Part shown: positions 20,478 to 28,273 of the stretch, piece after piece
Layout: every line of letters starts with the position of its first letter
Numbering within the stretch: position 1 is the stretch's first letter
DNA from: a virus
Reading direction: 5' to 3' (one strand)
Length of the DNA stretch: 42,041 bases
Virus record (IMG/VR): IMGVR_UViG_3300025011_000757
Span: 1 to 42,041 of that record
Program-made: the position numbers and the translations under genes
Notes under the pieces: model-generated
What the model was told of the DNA's origin: nothing
The model's input: the letters and a program-made list of their open reading frames with translations, nothing else
The model's database searches: none

Positions 20478-21653
20478 CTACGTCACGTTAATGGTTAAAT
20501 AGTCCATGTTTCCTCTCATGACTTCGTTAAAGGCTGTTACTACGTCTGCTGTGCCCTGAGCCTCTCCGTGTCTAGCCAATGTCAAAGATGTAATCGAAAA
20601 AATAGGCTTGCTCAAATTCAGCATGGCCGATAAAGAGCTACCCCAAAGGCTCGATGCAGGAAGATCGTCACCTATCGACAAGCTGTTCAAATAGTTCACG
20701 AGTGCCTCTTTTATTGAGGATGTGGTTGCTGTGGTATATCCTGCCAACGCCTTTACGTTATCAACCACATCAATGTCGATGTAGGTGGGCCTGTAGAATC
20801 CGATCGGCAATACCTGTCCAAACTGATCGGTAACGTTTACGACGGTTGTTCCGTTGGTTAGGCATCCAGGACCTTTCTTAAGGAATATTGCTTGAGCGAT
20901 ATCGGCATCAGATCCGCCCTCAACTACGGCCGTTATACTGTGGGGAGGAAGACCGTCTGAGTCAATATCATTTGTGGGATTTTCGTAAACAATAAATCTA
21001 GTGACACCACTGACCGCGGCGATAGCACCTTTGGTCCCTTCTAATACAGTCCTACTTGGTTGAGCTGTACTTATTGCTTGGCGAGACCTTATCTGGGAGT
21101 CTGTTTCGACTGCAACCCCTAAGGTTGCGGAACTGGTATTTAATACGGACGTCCATCCATATGTTGGCGTCACGATAATACTTATATCGCCTGAATTAGC
21201 AGCGATAGGGCCTACGGTTTGACAAGTTGCCATAACGCTAACTGTTCCACCCGTACCTATTGCTACGCTCGCCGGGAGATTCCAGTAATATCCGCTTGAG
21301 TCTTGCGTTACCCCGTTGCTTATTACTGTTCCAGGTGTTCCAATGAGGGTAACAATACAAGTCGAAAATGTAGCAGAACTACGCCGTATTCCGTTTAGCT
21401 TCACGAGGATGTCGAGGCCTGATCCTATTGCTGTGCCGGGGCCTCGTGAATCGTAGGCAAACTGGATTGCCTGTAGAGTGTCGTTCATTTTTAACGCGAA
21501 GGTGGAAATGTATTGGTAGTCTTGCGAATCCGCTTCGAGATAGATATCCTGCCCAAAAATGTTTCGAGCCTGCTGAAGCTGGTCAGCAAGAATGTCTTTA
21601 TAGGTTGGGGTGTGGAATCCAGTTTCGTCCACGAAAGGTGCGAAGTATGCCAT
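20478..21653 (-). CDS. Baseplate J-like protein
   Basis: 391 residues. Strongly patterned like Mu gp47/P2 gpJ: FHTPTYKDILADQLQQARNI at the N-terminus, GSGLDILVKLNGIRRSSAT, the central TDSQIRSRQAISTAQPSRTV segment and a C-terminal EALVNYLNSLSIGDDLPASS. It builds the baseplate wedge of contractile tails. Start abuts the upstream gene stop (21654). Confidence 0.93.
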   Translation of the reverse strand: MAYFAPFVDETGFHTPTYKDILADQLQQARNIFGQDIYLEADSQDYQYISTFALKMNDTLQAIQFAYDSRGPGTAIGSGLDILVKLNGIRRSSATFSTCIVTLIGTPGTVISNGVTQDSSGYYWNLPASVAIGTGGTVSVMATCQTVGPIAANSGDISIIVTPTYGWTSVLNTSSATLGVAVETDSQIRSRQAISTAQPSRTVLEGTKGAIAAVSGVTRFIVYENPTNDIDSDGLPPHSITAVVEGGSDADIAQAIFLKKGPGCLTNGTTVVNVTDQFGQVLPIGFYRPTYIDIDVVDNVKALAGYTTATTSSIKEALVNYLNSLSIGDDLPASSLWGSSLSAMLNLSKPIFSITSLTLARHGEAQGTADVVTAFNEVMRGNMDYLTINVT

Positions 21654-22016
21654 TTATAGCGTCACCTCTACTGTAGTTATTCTCCCTGTGGTAGTTCTTA
21701 CCATGCAGGATATTAAGTAGTTTCTATCCCTGCTTTCGTATACGCTTTGGAAATCCAGTATCTCTGATACGCCCTTTGTCTTAGAGATACGCTCCCGCAC
21801 GAGTAAATCGGCAGCGTTTACGTGATTGGGTGTCCCTGGTCCTATAATACTTTGAAACAACGGGAGGCCTTCACTCAAGTCCTCCCACCACTCACCCTTA
21901 AAGAAGAGTAAGTTTGTTTTAATCGCTTGGGCTACCGCATCGGTATCGGTAATGAAGTCCTGCATGTTCTTGCCGAAGGAATAGTCTCCATTAGCATCGA
22001 TCTTCCTGTATTTAAT
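21654..22016 (-). CDS. gp46/gp25-like baseplate wedge protein with an AUU start
   Basis: The family N-terminus (YRKIDANGDYSFGKNMQDFI then TDTDAVAQAIKTNLLFFKGE and WWEDLSEGLPLF) begins 17 codons before the first ATG (21965). The only plausible start is ATT at 22016-22014: GAGGGGG is 8 nt upstream and an in-frame TAA lies immediately before it, excluding an earlier start. Starting at the ATG would remove the conserved GDYSFGK part. Product 120 residues. AUU initiation is known for infC but rare. The protein joins the inner wedge with gpJ. Confidence 0.8.
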   Translation of the reverse strand: MKYRKIDANGDYSFGKNMQDFITDTDAVAQAIKTNLLFFKGEWWEDLSEGLPLFQSIIGPGTPNHVNAADLLVRERISKTKGVSEILDFQSVYESRDRNYLISCMVRTTTGRITTVEVTL

Positions 22017-22029
22017 TTAGCCCACCCCC

Positions 22030-22617
22030 TCAACTAGGACCACTAGTCAATCCTTCTGGAGCCATGTGCACATGATTACTAAAATCAATACCATTAATCT
22101 TCACAACGCTAGATGTGATATTGATTTCATTGTCCTTAATATCAATAAGTGATGTTCCGGTTTCAGACTTTAACTGAGCTGAGGTTGTGCTATAATTCGT
22201 CACTCGTCGCGGTTGGCTCCATGCGCCTAAAATAGCAAATCCATCACTCAGGTCGTGCCTTCGCTTCTCTGCCTGTACCTGCACTCCACCCTGAGAGAAC
22301 CACGTATCGATACACATGTCGGCAAAAATTACTAAGCACTCATCACCCTGCTTTATGGGCATCGTTAAAGCAAATCCTCCAGCCCGTGGGAATACGATGG
22401 GAACGTCGAGGAGGAGAGGGAGATTAACCGTGGTGATATTCCCAAATTGGTCCATGATGCGTTCCTTGACCGCCGGTTGCACGGTCACTGTTTGCTCAAC
22501 AGGGTCAAAGCTCTGCACGATCCCTGGCATTGCTACCCTCAGGTCTATTGCCCACTTATCACCCATGCGCATAAACATTTCGAATTCACTGTAAGTGCGC
22601 TCTCCAACGCTTCTCAA
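22030..22617 (-). CDS. Baseplate spike protein (gpV/Gp138-like)
   Basis: 195 residues from TTG at 22617-22615, ideally placed after AGGAGGTGATAA; the longer open frame reads into the upstream gene. The N-terminal OB-like domain (MPGIVQSFDPVEQTVTVQPA, LPLLLDVPIVFPRAGGFALT, KQGDECLVIFADMCIDTWFS) matches Gp138/gpV spike proteins. The C-terminus has strands DIKDNEINITSSVVKINGID and NHVHMAPEG, a HxH motif that in such spike tips binds iron. It pierces the envelope. Confidence 0.88.
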   Translation of the reverse strand: MRSVGERTYSEFEMFMRMGDKWAIDLRVAMPGIVQSFDPVEQTVTVQPAVKERIMDQFGNITTVNLPLLLDVPIVFPRAGGFALTMPIKQGDECLVIFADMCIDTWFSQGGVQVQAEKRRHDLSDGFAILGAWSQPRRVTNYSTTSAQLKSETGTSLIDIKDNEINITSSVVKINGIDFSNHVHMAPEGLTSGPS

Positions 22618-22628
22618 TTTATCACCTC

Positions 22629-24065
22629 CTAATAATGGGACTGACTGCTGCTTGTGAGCATAGCAGGTATCTTCCCCGCCTGCGTCACCGTCTCGACTTC
22701 TGTGTACCAATCATTACCGCGTGTATCTCCAATGTGCGTAACCTGCACAACTCTGTATATACCGTCATTATCGAGCGAATAAACCACTTGCCCCTGCTCA
22801 AATTGCTGATTCCGAATCAGACTATTATCGACATGTACCATGGAGTTTATTTTAATCTTAGGATTTAGTAGGCAGCGAATGGTCACTCCGAAGTCATTTT
22901 GTGCAGGAACACCGATTAACCCCGATTCCGGGGACAACTCTATGATCTCACCCTCCGGCACATCTTCAGCCTTAATGATATTTATTTTCCCATCTTCCAT
23001 GTAAAGTGTCGCGTTTTCCGACTGTGCTATTTGTCTTAGGTAATCCCTTGTAAGTCCAAAAACTACCTTACCCCTCGTTAACTTCGAGTCAGACAGGGTA
23101 GCTGATATGTTTCCAAGGTCTGCTGGGATCGTCGCTTTGCTCGCACAGCCTTCGATAACTGTTCTGGCATTTTGACCCTTGACCATCGAAAAGTTCGATA
23201 AGTTGTAGTTCATCCACATGTCTCCATCGGCGGCCACGAGCGTTAGTGTATAAGTGGTTCCATCTTCTTTATTTCTAATGCATTGCACCACATTGCCATC
23301 GAATATAACACCATATTGACTTCCTTCATAACCAGCCTCAAGAACTACTCTATCACCTTCTCCAATGATAGCGTTTTCAGTTTGTGGCGACAGATTGTAA
23401 ATTACTACGGTTGAGAACTGGGGTTGAGTTAGAATGATTTTCAAACAGTTAAAGGTGCATCTGAGTTGTGATACATCTAAAGCTTTCTGCCCATCTGGGC
23501 TGCTTACAATTATGCGATATCTTCTGCCATAAAGGATGTCGCTAGATTGCTTGCTCCCGGGAATAATCCCAAAGTTTGTTTCTGGGATCTCTATATTAAT
23601 AGCCGTCTGGGTTGGTGGTGTGGTAGCCGCGAACCCTGCCGATCCGGTATTATCATAGTTCGAGTTCTGGTATTTATTCCAGATGTTCTGCCGACGTGTA
23701 AAGTCGGACGGCGGGATTGCAGGACCGACATAGGAATAGGTAAATTTTGACCAGTCTCCTTTTGCAGATTCCCAAAATTTCTTGATACAGTTAACCGTGG
23801 CAATCATAGAAAGTTGATCATTCCCTAGCACAAGGGCTGTTAGTGAAGGGAGATCTGAGGGGATTGGGATACCGAGTCTTCCGCCAGCATATTTAAAGCA
23901 GTCCATATGCCACGAAGGCCAAGCTTGACCATACCCTAGTGCGTTCCCGTTATCCCCTGTGATATTTCTACCGCCTGTCTCGGCTTCGATGGTCGCAAGT
24001 ACGATAGTCACTGAACAACCTTGTATGTCTGCTTCTTGGGAGGCTATAGTTTGCCAGTCGCTCAT
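22629..24065 (-). CDS. Baseplate hub protein fused to a lysozyme-like domain
   Basis: 478 residues. Residues 1-135 form a lysozyme/SLT-like domain: IVLATIEAETGGRNITGDNG followed by NALGYGQAWPSWH; the Glu of AETGG is the candidate catalytic acid. From about 165 the protein is a hub of the gp27/XkdQ type (GRRYRIIVSSPDGQKALDVS, LRCTFNCLKIILTQPQFSTV, RTVIEGCASKATIP, YLRQIAQSENATLYMEDGKI). It links the tube to the spike and could open peptidoglycan during DNA entry. It overlaps the plug gene by 4 nt. Confidence 0.82.
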   Translation of the reverse strand: MSDWQTIASQEADIQGCSVTIVLATIEAETGGRNITGDNGNALGYGQAWPSWHMDCFKYAGGRLGIPIPSDLPSLTALVLGNDQLSMIATVNCIKKFWESAKGDWSKFTYSYVGPAIPPSDFTRRQNIWNKYQNSNYDNTGSAGFAATTPPTQTAINIEIPETNFGIIPGSKQSSDILYGRRYRIIVSSPDGQKALDVSQLRCTFNCLKIILTQPQFSTVVIYNLSPQTENAIIGEGDRVVLEAGYEGSQYGVIFDGNVVQCIRNKEDGTTYTLTLVAADGDMWMNYNLSNFSMVKGQNARTVIEGCASKATIPADLGNISATLSDSKLTRGKVVFGLTRDYLRQIAQSENATLYMEDGKINIIKAEDVPEGEIIELSPESGLIGVPAQNDFGVTIRCLLNPKIKINSMVHVDNSLIRNQQFEQGQVVYSLDNDGIYRVVQVTHIGDTRGNDWYTEVETVTQAGKIPAMLTSSSQSHY

Positions 24066-24391
24066 AAGGTGTTACCCCAAATCAAAATGAAATCGGTGCC
24101 CAAATTCGTTGAATCAGGACTATCCATTGTACTATTGCCAACGTTTATTATTGCAGCACTCCCTAGATTCAGGTATTCGTATTGTCCGAGAATGTCCGTT
24201 CCCGTAACCAACGGTATATTGTCCAAGATTGAGTTACCCGTCTTTGGATCCATTATCGATAGAGTCCAGTAGTTTCCTGCTGTATTGAAGCGCACACGTA
24301 GCTTGAGTGTGATGTTTTTATTGTCCACAGGGATAGTGCAGATGAAATTCTGATCCGGATCAGATGTTAAGGGAATTTGCATGAAGTTCAC
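24062..24391 (-). CDS. Baseplate plug protein
   Basis: 109 residues, MNFMQIPLTSDPDQNFICTI then PVDNKNITLKLRVRFNTAGN and YWTLSIMD..GNSILDNIPL, the pattern of the baseplate plug family described from simple myophages. It fills the tube tip next to the hub. Start GTG at 24391 with GGAGG 12 nt upstream, or ATG three codons later. Confidence 0.8.
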   Translation of the reverse strand: MNFMQIPLTSDPDQNFICTIPVDNKNITLKLRVRFNTAGNYWTLSIMDPKTGNSILDNIPLVTGTDILGQYEYLNLGSAAIINVGNSTMDSPDSTNLGTDFILIWGNTL

Positions 24392-24429
24392 GGTAGAGTG
24401 ACACCTCCTTGAAGGAATCCAAAAGAAAA

Positions 24430-24454
24430 AACACCCGGAGGTGCTTTAGGTGTT
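24430..24454 (-). terminator. Terminator of the membrane-anchored gene
   Basis: AACACC pairs with GGTGTT and is followed leftward by TTTTCTTTTGG. It overlaps the stop of the gene at 24453 and would interrupt the tail operon unless read through. Confidence 0.7.
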
Positions 24455-25157
24455 AGTATGGAGCCTGTTGGGGTTGTTCTTGGCTATATAATGGTGTAAT
24501 ATATTCTCGTTTTGCATATATAATTCCCAAGCGACTTTTAACGGCACTTAACTTGTCTTTAAGTGCTTTGTAATCCTGCGGAGTCATACTATCTTTCAAT
24601 TTCCCAGCCTTGTCCGCTTCGTAAAACAAATCTGCCTCTGCCCACACTAAAGCATAATTGCCGTTGCCATAAGCGAGATACGTATCAATATCATGTTGAA
24701 GCGCAAACATAACTTGACCTCCATTTAGATTAAACCTTAAGTATGCTTGCCTCCAGATATCTTTAAATTGACTCTTTTCGCCCCATGTATAATGCTCTAG
24801 ATCATCCTGAGCTATGCTTAACATAAAGTTTTTTTGATTTTGTAATTCCTGTAATGTCTTAACCTTATTTAATTTTTCTACAATGTTTGACTCACTTTGA
24901 TTATTATCAGGGTTTTTATCAGTACTTTGGGAAGGCGAAGGATTTGTATTTTCCAATTCTTCATTAATTAATAATCTAGTATCAGGCAACATATTGCTTT
25001 GTGTTACTTGCTCAGTTTGCAGCTCGCTAATTTTCGGCTTTTCGTCAACTTGATTAGTCATCTTGTTTTTAGCCAAGGAAGCGTAGGAGCCCCAAGATAC
25101 AGAGAGCGCAACAAAAAATAGTAGTCCCCAGAACCATATATTTTTATAAAATTTCAT
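24453..25157 (-). CDS. Membrane-anchored exported protein inserted in the tail operon (moron candidate)
   Basis: 234 residues from the ATG at 25157, 9 nt after AGAGGGGG. MKFYKNIWFWGLLFFVALSV is a signal peptide or membrane anchor; a low-complexity polar linker (about 40-95, NTNPSPSQSTDKNPDNN) leads to a helical extracytoplasmic domain (YTWGEKSQFKDIWRQAYLRF, YEADKAGKLKDSMTPQDYKA). No baseplate protein should carry such an anchor, the gene is AT-richer, and it ends in its own terminator. It probably acts on the host envelope in the lysogen or during infection, for example superinfection exclusion. Function not established. Confidence 0.7.
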   Translation of the reverse strand: MKFYKNIWFWGLLFFVALSVSWGSYASLAKNKMTNQVDEKPKISELQTEQVTQSNMLPDTRLLINEELENTNPSPSQSTDKNPDNNQSESNIVEKLNKVKTLQELQNQKNFMLSIAQDDLEHYTWGEKSQFKDIWRQAYLRFNLNGGQVMFALQHDIDTYLAYGNGNYALVWAEADLFYEADKAGKLKDSMTPQDYKALKDKLSAVKSRLGIIYAKREYITPLYSQEQPQQAPY

Positions 25158-25208
25158 TACGAGTTCCCCCTCTGCGAACATAATAACATATATTCACAAA
25201 GATGGGCA

Positions 25209-25772
25209 TTATGTTCCTTGTAATACTCCCTTTAAAAAAGGGAAAAGACCTCCAGCTTGAGATAAAATACTCTCATCGACCGGCTTGGGATTCACAACCC
25301 CCCTATCAGCGTTGTCCGTAACCTGCGGCCTAGCGCTTATCTTCACAGTACGAACCGTAGCGACAAGAACTTCCTTCATAGCAACCGTAGCCCTTAGACC
25401 GTATAACGTTTTGTAGTCATCCGGAGCCGAGATGGTTTCGATAAGCATATTCTTATAAATCTTCAACCTCGTTGCAACTTGTAGTGGAATTCTTTGTCTC
25501 TGCAACTCCTGTAGGATTTGGAATGCATTAACTGACCTACTTGGTCCTTGGGCGAACTGATCAACAGAGAGCGCGTGAGCAGCATCGGACATCCCGATCT
25601 GCATTGTTAATTGTGCAGGATTCACAAACGCATGGTCAGATATGCTTGCACCTGTCTCTACTGGATGTGACGTGATAGTCAGTGAGCTTTCATGGTCCAT
25701 TTGTAGGAAGGCATCGAAGAAATACCCAGCAATATTTGTTGCGACGTAGATCGTTTCAGGGGTTGTCACCAT
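25209..25772 (-). CDS. Dit-like baseplate/tail protein
   Basis: 187 residues. FLQMDHESSLTITSHPVETG then ASISDHAFVNPAQLTMQIGM and TRLKIYKNMLIETISAPDDY are characteristic of Dit-like phage proteins, which form the ring between tube and baseplate hub. The ATG overlaps the tape-measure stop by one base. The C-terminal tail (about 150-187) is polar and family-typical. Confidence 0.8.
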   Translation of the reverse strand: MVTTPETIYVATNIAGYFFDAFLQMDHESSLTITSHPVETGASISDHAFVNPAQLTMQIGMSDAAHALSVDQFAQGPSRSVNAFQILQELQRQRIPLQVATRLKIYKNMLIETISAPDDYKTLYGLRATVAMKEVLVATVRTVKISARPQVTDNADRGVVNPKPVDESILSQAGGLFPFLKGVLQGT

Positions 25773-27193
25773 TACTTAACCACCCCCTGGAACGTTCTTG
25801 TTATCATGTCTTTATTACTACGGTGAATCGTTGTTACTACTGCGTTGGGGTTTGTTGCGCCGTAGATATTATAGGTTGGGCTCATTGTTACATGAGTTGC
25901 ACCAGAGGGGTTATTTTGTGGATACATATACGACATTGGAGATATGCCAGACTTAAATGAAGATAAGGAGTGATTACTAAAGAAATCTGACATGTTCTTG
26001 AAAAAATTCTTCACTGCTTCATCCATGGGGAATACCTTGCCGTTGTCTTCCGGTTCTTGGTTACCATATTTTTTGTCAACTTTACCACTCAATATATCGA
26101 GTATGCCGATGTCTCCAGAGATAAAATCATTAAGAATTTTGAGTTGTGCGTTAATTGATATTAGAACATCATCCAACAATTCAAGGGTTGAAAGAATTCC
26201 AGTCTTAATAACCTCCGCTAGTCCTCCTTTTACACCTAGCTTTTTTATTAACTTATCTATGGTTTCCCCTAAATCGAAAGCGCTCTTCGCAATATCTCCC
26301 AAGTCCTTTTTGAATTTTTCAAACGTCAGACCGTTTTTCTCTAGCGATTTACCAATACCATCAACCCATTCCCACAACGCAGGAAATGCCGATTTCCCCT
26401 TGCGTCCATGAGTTTCAAAATCATCGACAAGTAACAATAACGCCATCATACCGAATATAAGTGCCCCTATAGGACTAGTCAGCATGCTCAGTATTTTTCT
26501 CCCAGCTAGTATTGCGGCAACGGCCAAAAGCGCATCCTTAATACGCCACATCGCCACTCCCAACTTACCAACCCAGCTCACAACCATCGCAACCTTGGCT
26601 GTCCATTCAGGCATCTTCTTTTGTATCGTTTCGTTTATGTTTCCAAGCCAGTTCTTTAAATCTCCCAACGGCCCCGCAAGATACTTCGTTAGGTAATAAC
26701 CGATCCACTGAAGGGCATACGTTCCTTCAAGCTTCAACCTTTGAAACTCAAACGTTATATCTCGAACTCCCTGCATCTGCTTTTTATACTCGTCGGCTGG
26801 GACTGCCATTCCTCTGGCTTGGCCGTTCAGGGATAGGTATCTCTGTAATAGTTCGGGACTTAAGTATAGATCTTGCAAGCTTACACCAAGCGCGTCTATT
26901 GAGCTTGTGAAAGCCTTGGCCGCGTCGGCATTCATCCACATCCTTCGGGCAAACATTTCATTCTGCAAATCAGCCTGCGCCAAGGATGACATGAACTTCG
27001 CCAAGGCTATATTAGCTACTACCACAAAAGAGGTTACTGCTGCGCCGGCTTTAGCAAAGTTCGTTAGGCTTGAGTTCGCAAAGCTTGATACAGAGGATTC
27101 GGCTTCACTCATAGCCCTCCTAGCTGCATTCAGGGAGGCATTATCTACGCTAAATCCAAGTGAGACTAAAAATTCCTTAATTGTTTCAATCAT
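25772..27193 (-). CDS. Tape measure protein
   Basis: 473 residues, following the tail chaperone genes as in almost all tailed phages. N-terminal helices (ASLNAARRAMSEAESSVSSF) lead to hydrophobic segments (KAGAAVTSFVVVANIALAKF, LLAVAAILAGRKILSMLTSP, IGALIFGMMALLLLVDDF) and a long helical region. Its length predicts a short tail, consistent with a simple myophage. The ATG overlaps the end of the chaperone extension frame. No lytic domain is visible in it; the hub carries one. Confidence 0.88.
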   Translation of the reverse strand: MIETIKEFLVSLGFSVDNASLNAARRAMSEAESSVSSFANSSLTNFAKAGAAVTSFVVVANIALAKFMSSLAQADLQNEMFARRMWMNADAAKAFTSSIDALGVSLQDLYLSPELLQRYLSLNGQARGMAVPADEYKKQMQGVRDITFEFQRLKLEGTYALQWIGYYLTKYLAGPLGDLKNWLGNINETIQKKMPEWTAKVAMVVSWVGKLGVAMWRIKDALLAVAAILAGRKILSMLTSPIGALIFGMMALLLLVDDFETHGRKGKSAFPALWEWVDGIGKSLEKNGLTFEKFKKDLGDIAKSAFDLGETIDKLIKKLGVKGGLAEVIKTGILSTLELLDDVLISINAQLKILNDFISGDIGILDILSGKVDKKYGNQEPEDNGKVFPMDEAVKNFFKNMSDFFSNHSLSSFKSGISPMSYMYPQNNPSGATHVTMSPTYNIYGATNPNAVVTTIHRSNKDMITRTFQGVVK

Positions 27194-27419
27194 TGTCTTT
27201 CCTCCCTGCTTCGCTCGCTCGCCTTTCGTTCTCGTACTTTACCGCGAGTATTTCGTGCGCATCCAATAAATCGTCAAAAGTAAACACATTTTCGGTCAAA
27301 TCCCTATGACTCCATATCCCTGCAATTACCGGGAAAAACAAGAACTCATCTACATTTTCACAGTGGACTGGATCATACTCAAGGCTTCCCCCACCAGTCC
27401 AGCCAAGGGGCTTCCTGAG
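27186..27419 (-). CDS. -1 frameshift extension of the tail assembly chaperone (GT-type)
   Basis: This frame has no start codon of its own but is open from the slip site to TGA at 27188-27186. It encodes LRKPLGWTGGGSLEYDPVHC, ENVDEFLFFPVIAGIWSHRD and LTENVFTFDDLLDAHEILAV, a typical second part of tail chaperones. With the slip at 27425-27419 the fusion is about 211 residues (134 from frame 0, 77 from frame -1). In lambda-like systems the minor fusion product binds the tape measure. The end overlaps the tape measure start. Confidence 0.8.
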   Translation of the reverse strand, partial: LRKPLGWTGGGSLEYDPVHCENVDEFLFFPVIAGIWSHRDLTENVFTFDDLLDAHEILAVKYENERRASEAGRKDND

Positions 27420-27820
27420 AAAAAACTTGTCACATTAAAGATTAACGCGTGCGCCGTAAGCGCCATCACTGTCATAGTGTCGTCCTCAAGACCAATAACT
27501 CCGAATGAACCGTTTTCGTTCAATACTTTTGCTGGGCCAGAGTCCAACGTTTCAAAACAGACATTTAGGCACTTATCCTGAATGTAAATGAAGTCCGCTT
27601 CTGACAGAGTTGATAGGACGGATATGACTCCTGAAATATCAATACTCGGTAACTTATCACCCTCGGACTTGTCGACCTTAAATTTAACCCCTTTGAACAC
27701 CGGAGCGAGCAATCCAGTTACCTTAACCAACATAAACGAACCCGTTCTAGCATCGAATTTCCTGATCGAGAATTCGCGATCTTTTATTTTCACTATCTTC
27801 GCGTTGTCGTATCTACTCAT
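27350..27820 (-). CDS. Tail assembly chaperone, frame-0 product
   Basis: 156 residues, MSRYDNAKIVKIKDREFSIR then KFDARTGSFMLVKVTGLLAP, matching the phage tail assembly chaperone family located between tube and tape measure. It ends EALSMIQSTVKM. The T-TTT-TTC heptamer at 27425-27419 is in its frame, so a fraction of ribosomes should yield the extended form. Start two bases from the tube stop. Confidence 0.85.
   Translation of the reverse strand: MSRYDNAKIVKIKDREFSIRKFDARTGSFMLVKVTGLLAPVFKGVKFKVDKSEGDKLPSIDISGVISVLSTLSEADFIYIQDKCLNVCFETLDSGPAKVLNENGSFGVIGLEDDTMTVMALTAHALIFNVTSFFSGSPLAGLVGEALSMIQSTVKM
27419..27425 (-). other. Programmed -1 frameshift slippery site
   Basis: On the minus strand T-TTT-TTC lies in the XXX-YYY-Z register of frame 0 (codons TTT TTC), the classical slippery pattern. 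The -1 frame is open across the whole overlap. A downstream G-rich stretch (GGTGGGGGAAG) could help pausing. Confidence 0.75.
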
Positions 27821-27821
27821 A

Positions 27822-28259
27822 TTAGGCTACCTCCTGCTGAATGTCAGCTGCCATCAGTGCCCAAGTTCTCTTTTGGCCCTGTGCTTGCCTTACGTTATCT
27901 GGGATCTTATTAAACGAAACACCTGTACAGATATCTAACTCCTGCATCATAGGGGATCTCACGACTACAGATAACTTAGCCCAATCGGCAGACTTAGCGG
28001 ATTCAAGATAGTTGTACGCTTTCAGGAGCCATTTATGAAGGCTCGAAGTTTGCTGAGCTTCAATGGAAATTGTCCCATTGCGACCTTTTATCTTAGAAAC
28101 CATAACAGTACCATCGCTCGCTATATCCTGAGTTGTGCGATCAGTGCTCATACCTATCGTAATACTTCCGAGACCTTCGCCGTTGGCAATATACTGCCCT
28201 ATGCTTGGATGAGAGAATACGACAGAAACATCCCCAAAACTATATGTCGTGTAACCCAT
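27822..28259 (-). CDS. Tail tube protein (DUF3277)
   Basis: 145 residues from the ATG at 28259, with AGGAGGG 7 nt upstream. MGYTTYSFGDVSVVFSHPSI, SITIGMSTDRTTQDIASDGT and KGRNGTISIEAQQTSSLHKW fit DUF3277, the tube protein of simple myophages. It lies directly after the sheath gene, the standard order sheath-tube-chaperone. Confidence 0.88.
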   Translation of the reverse strand: MGYTTYSFGDVSVVFSHPSIGQYIANGEGLGSITIGMSTDRTTQDIASDGTVMVSKIKGRNGTISIEAQQTSSLHKWLLKAYNYLESAKSADWAKLSVVVRSPMMQELDICTGVSFNKIPDNVRQAQGQKRTWALMAADIQQEVA

Positions 28260-28273
28260 CAACTTATCCCTCC

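Noticed and set aside
27385-27395. G-GGG-GAA as the chaperone frameshift site
   Set aside because: Re-pairing of the second codon after slipping would be poor; T-TTT-TTC at 27425-27419 fits the canonical pattern.
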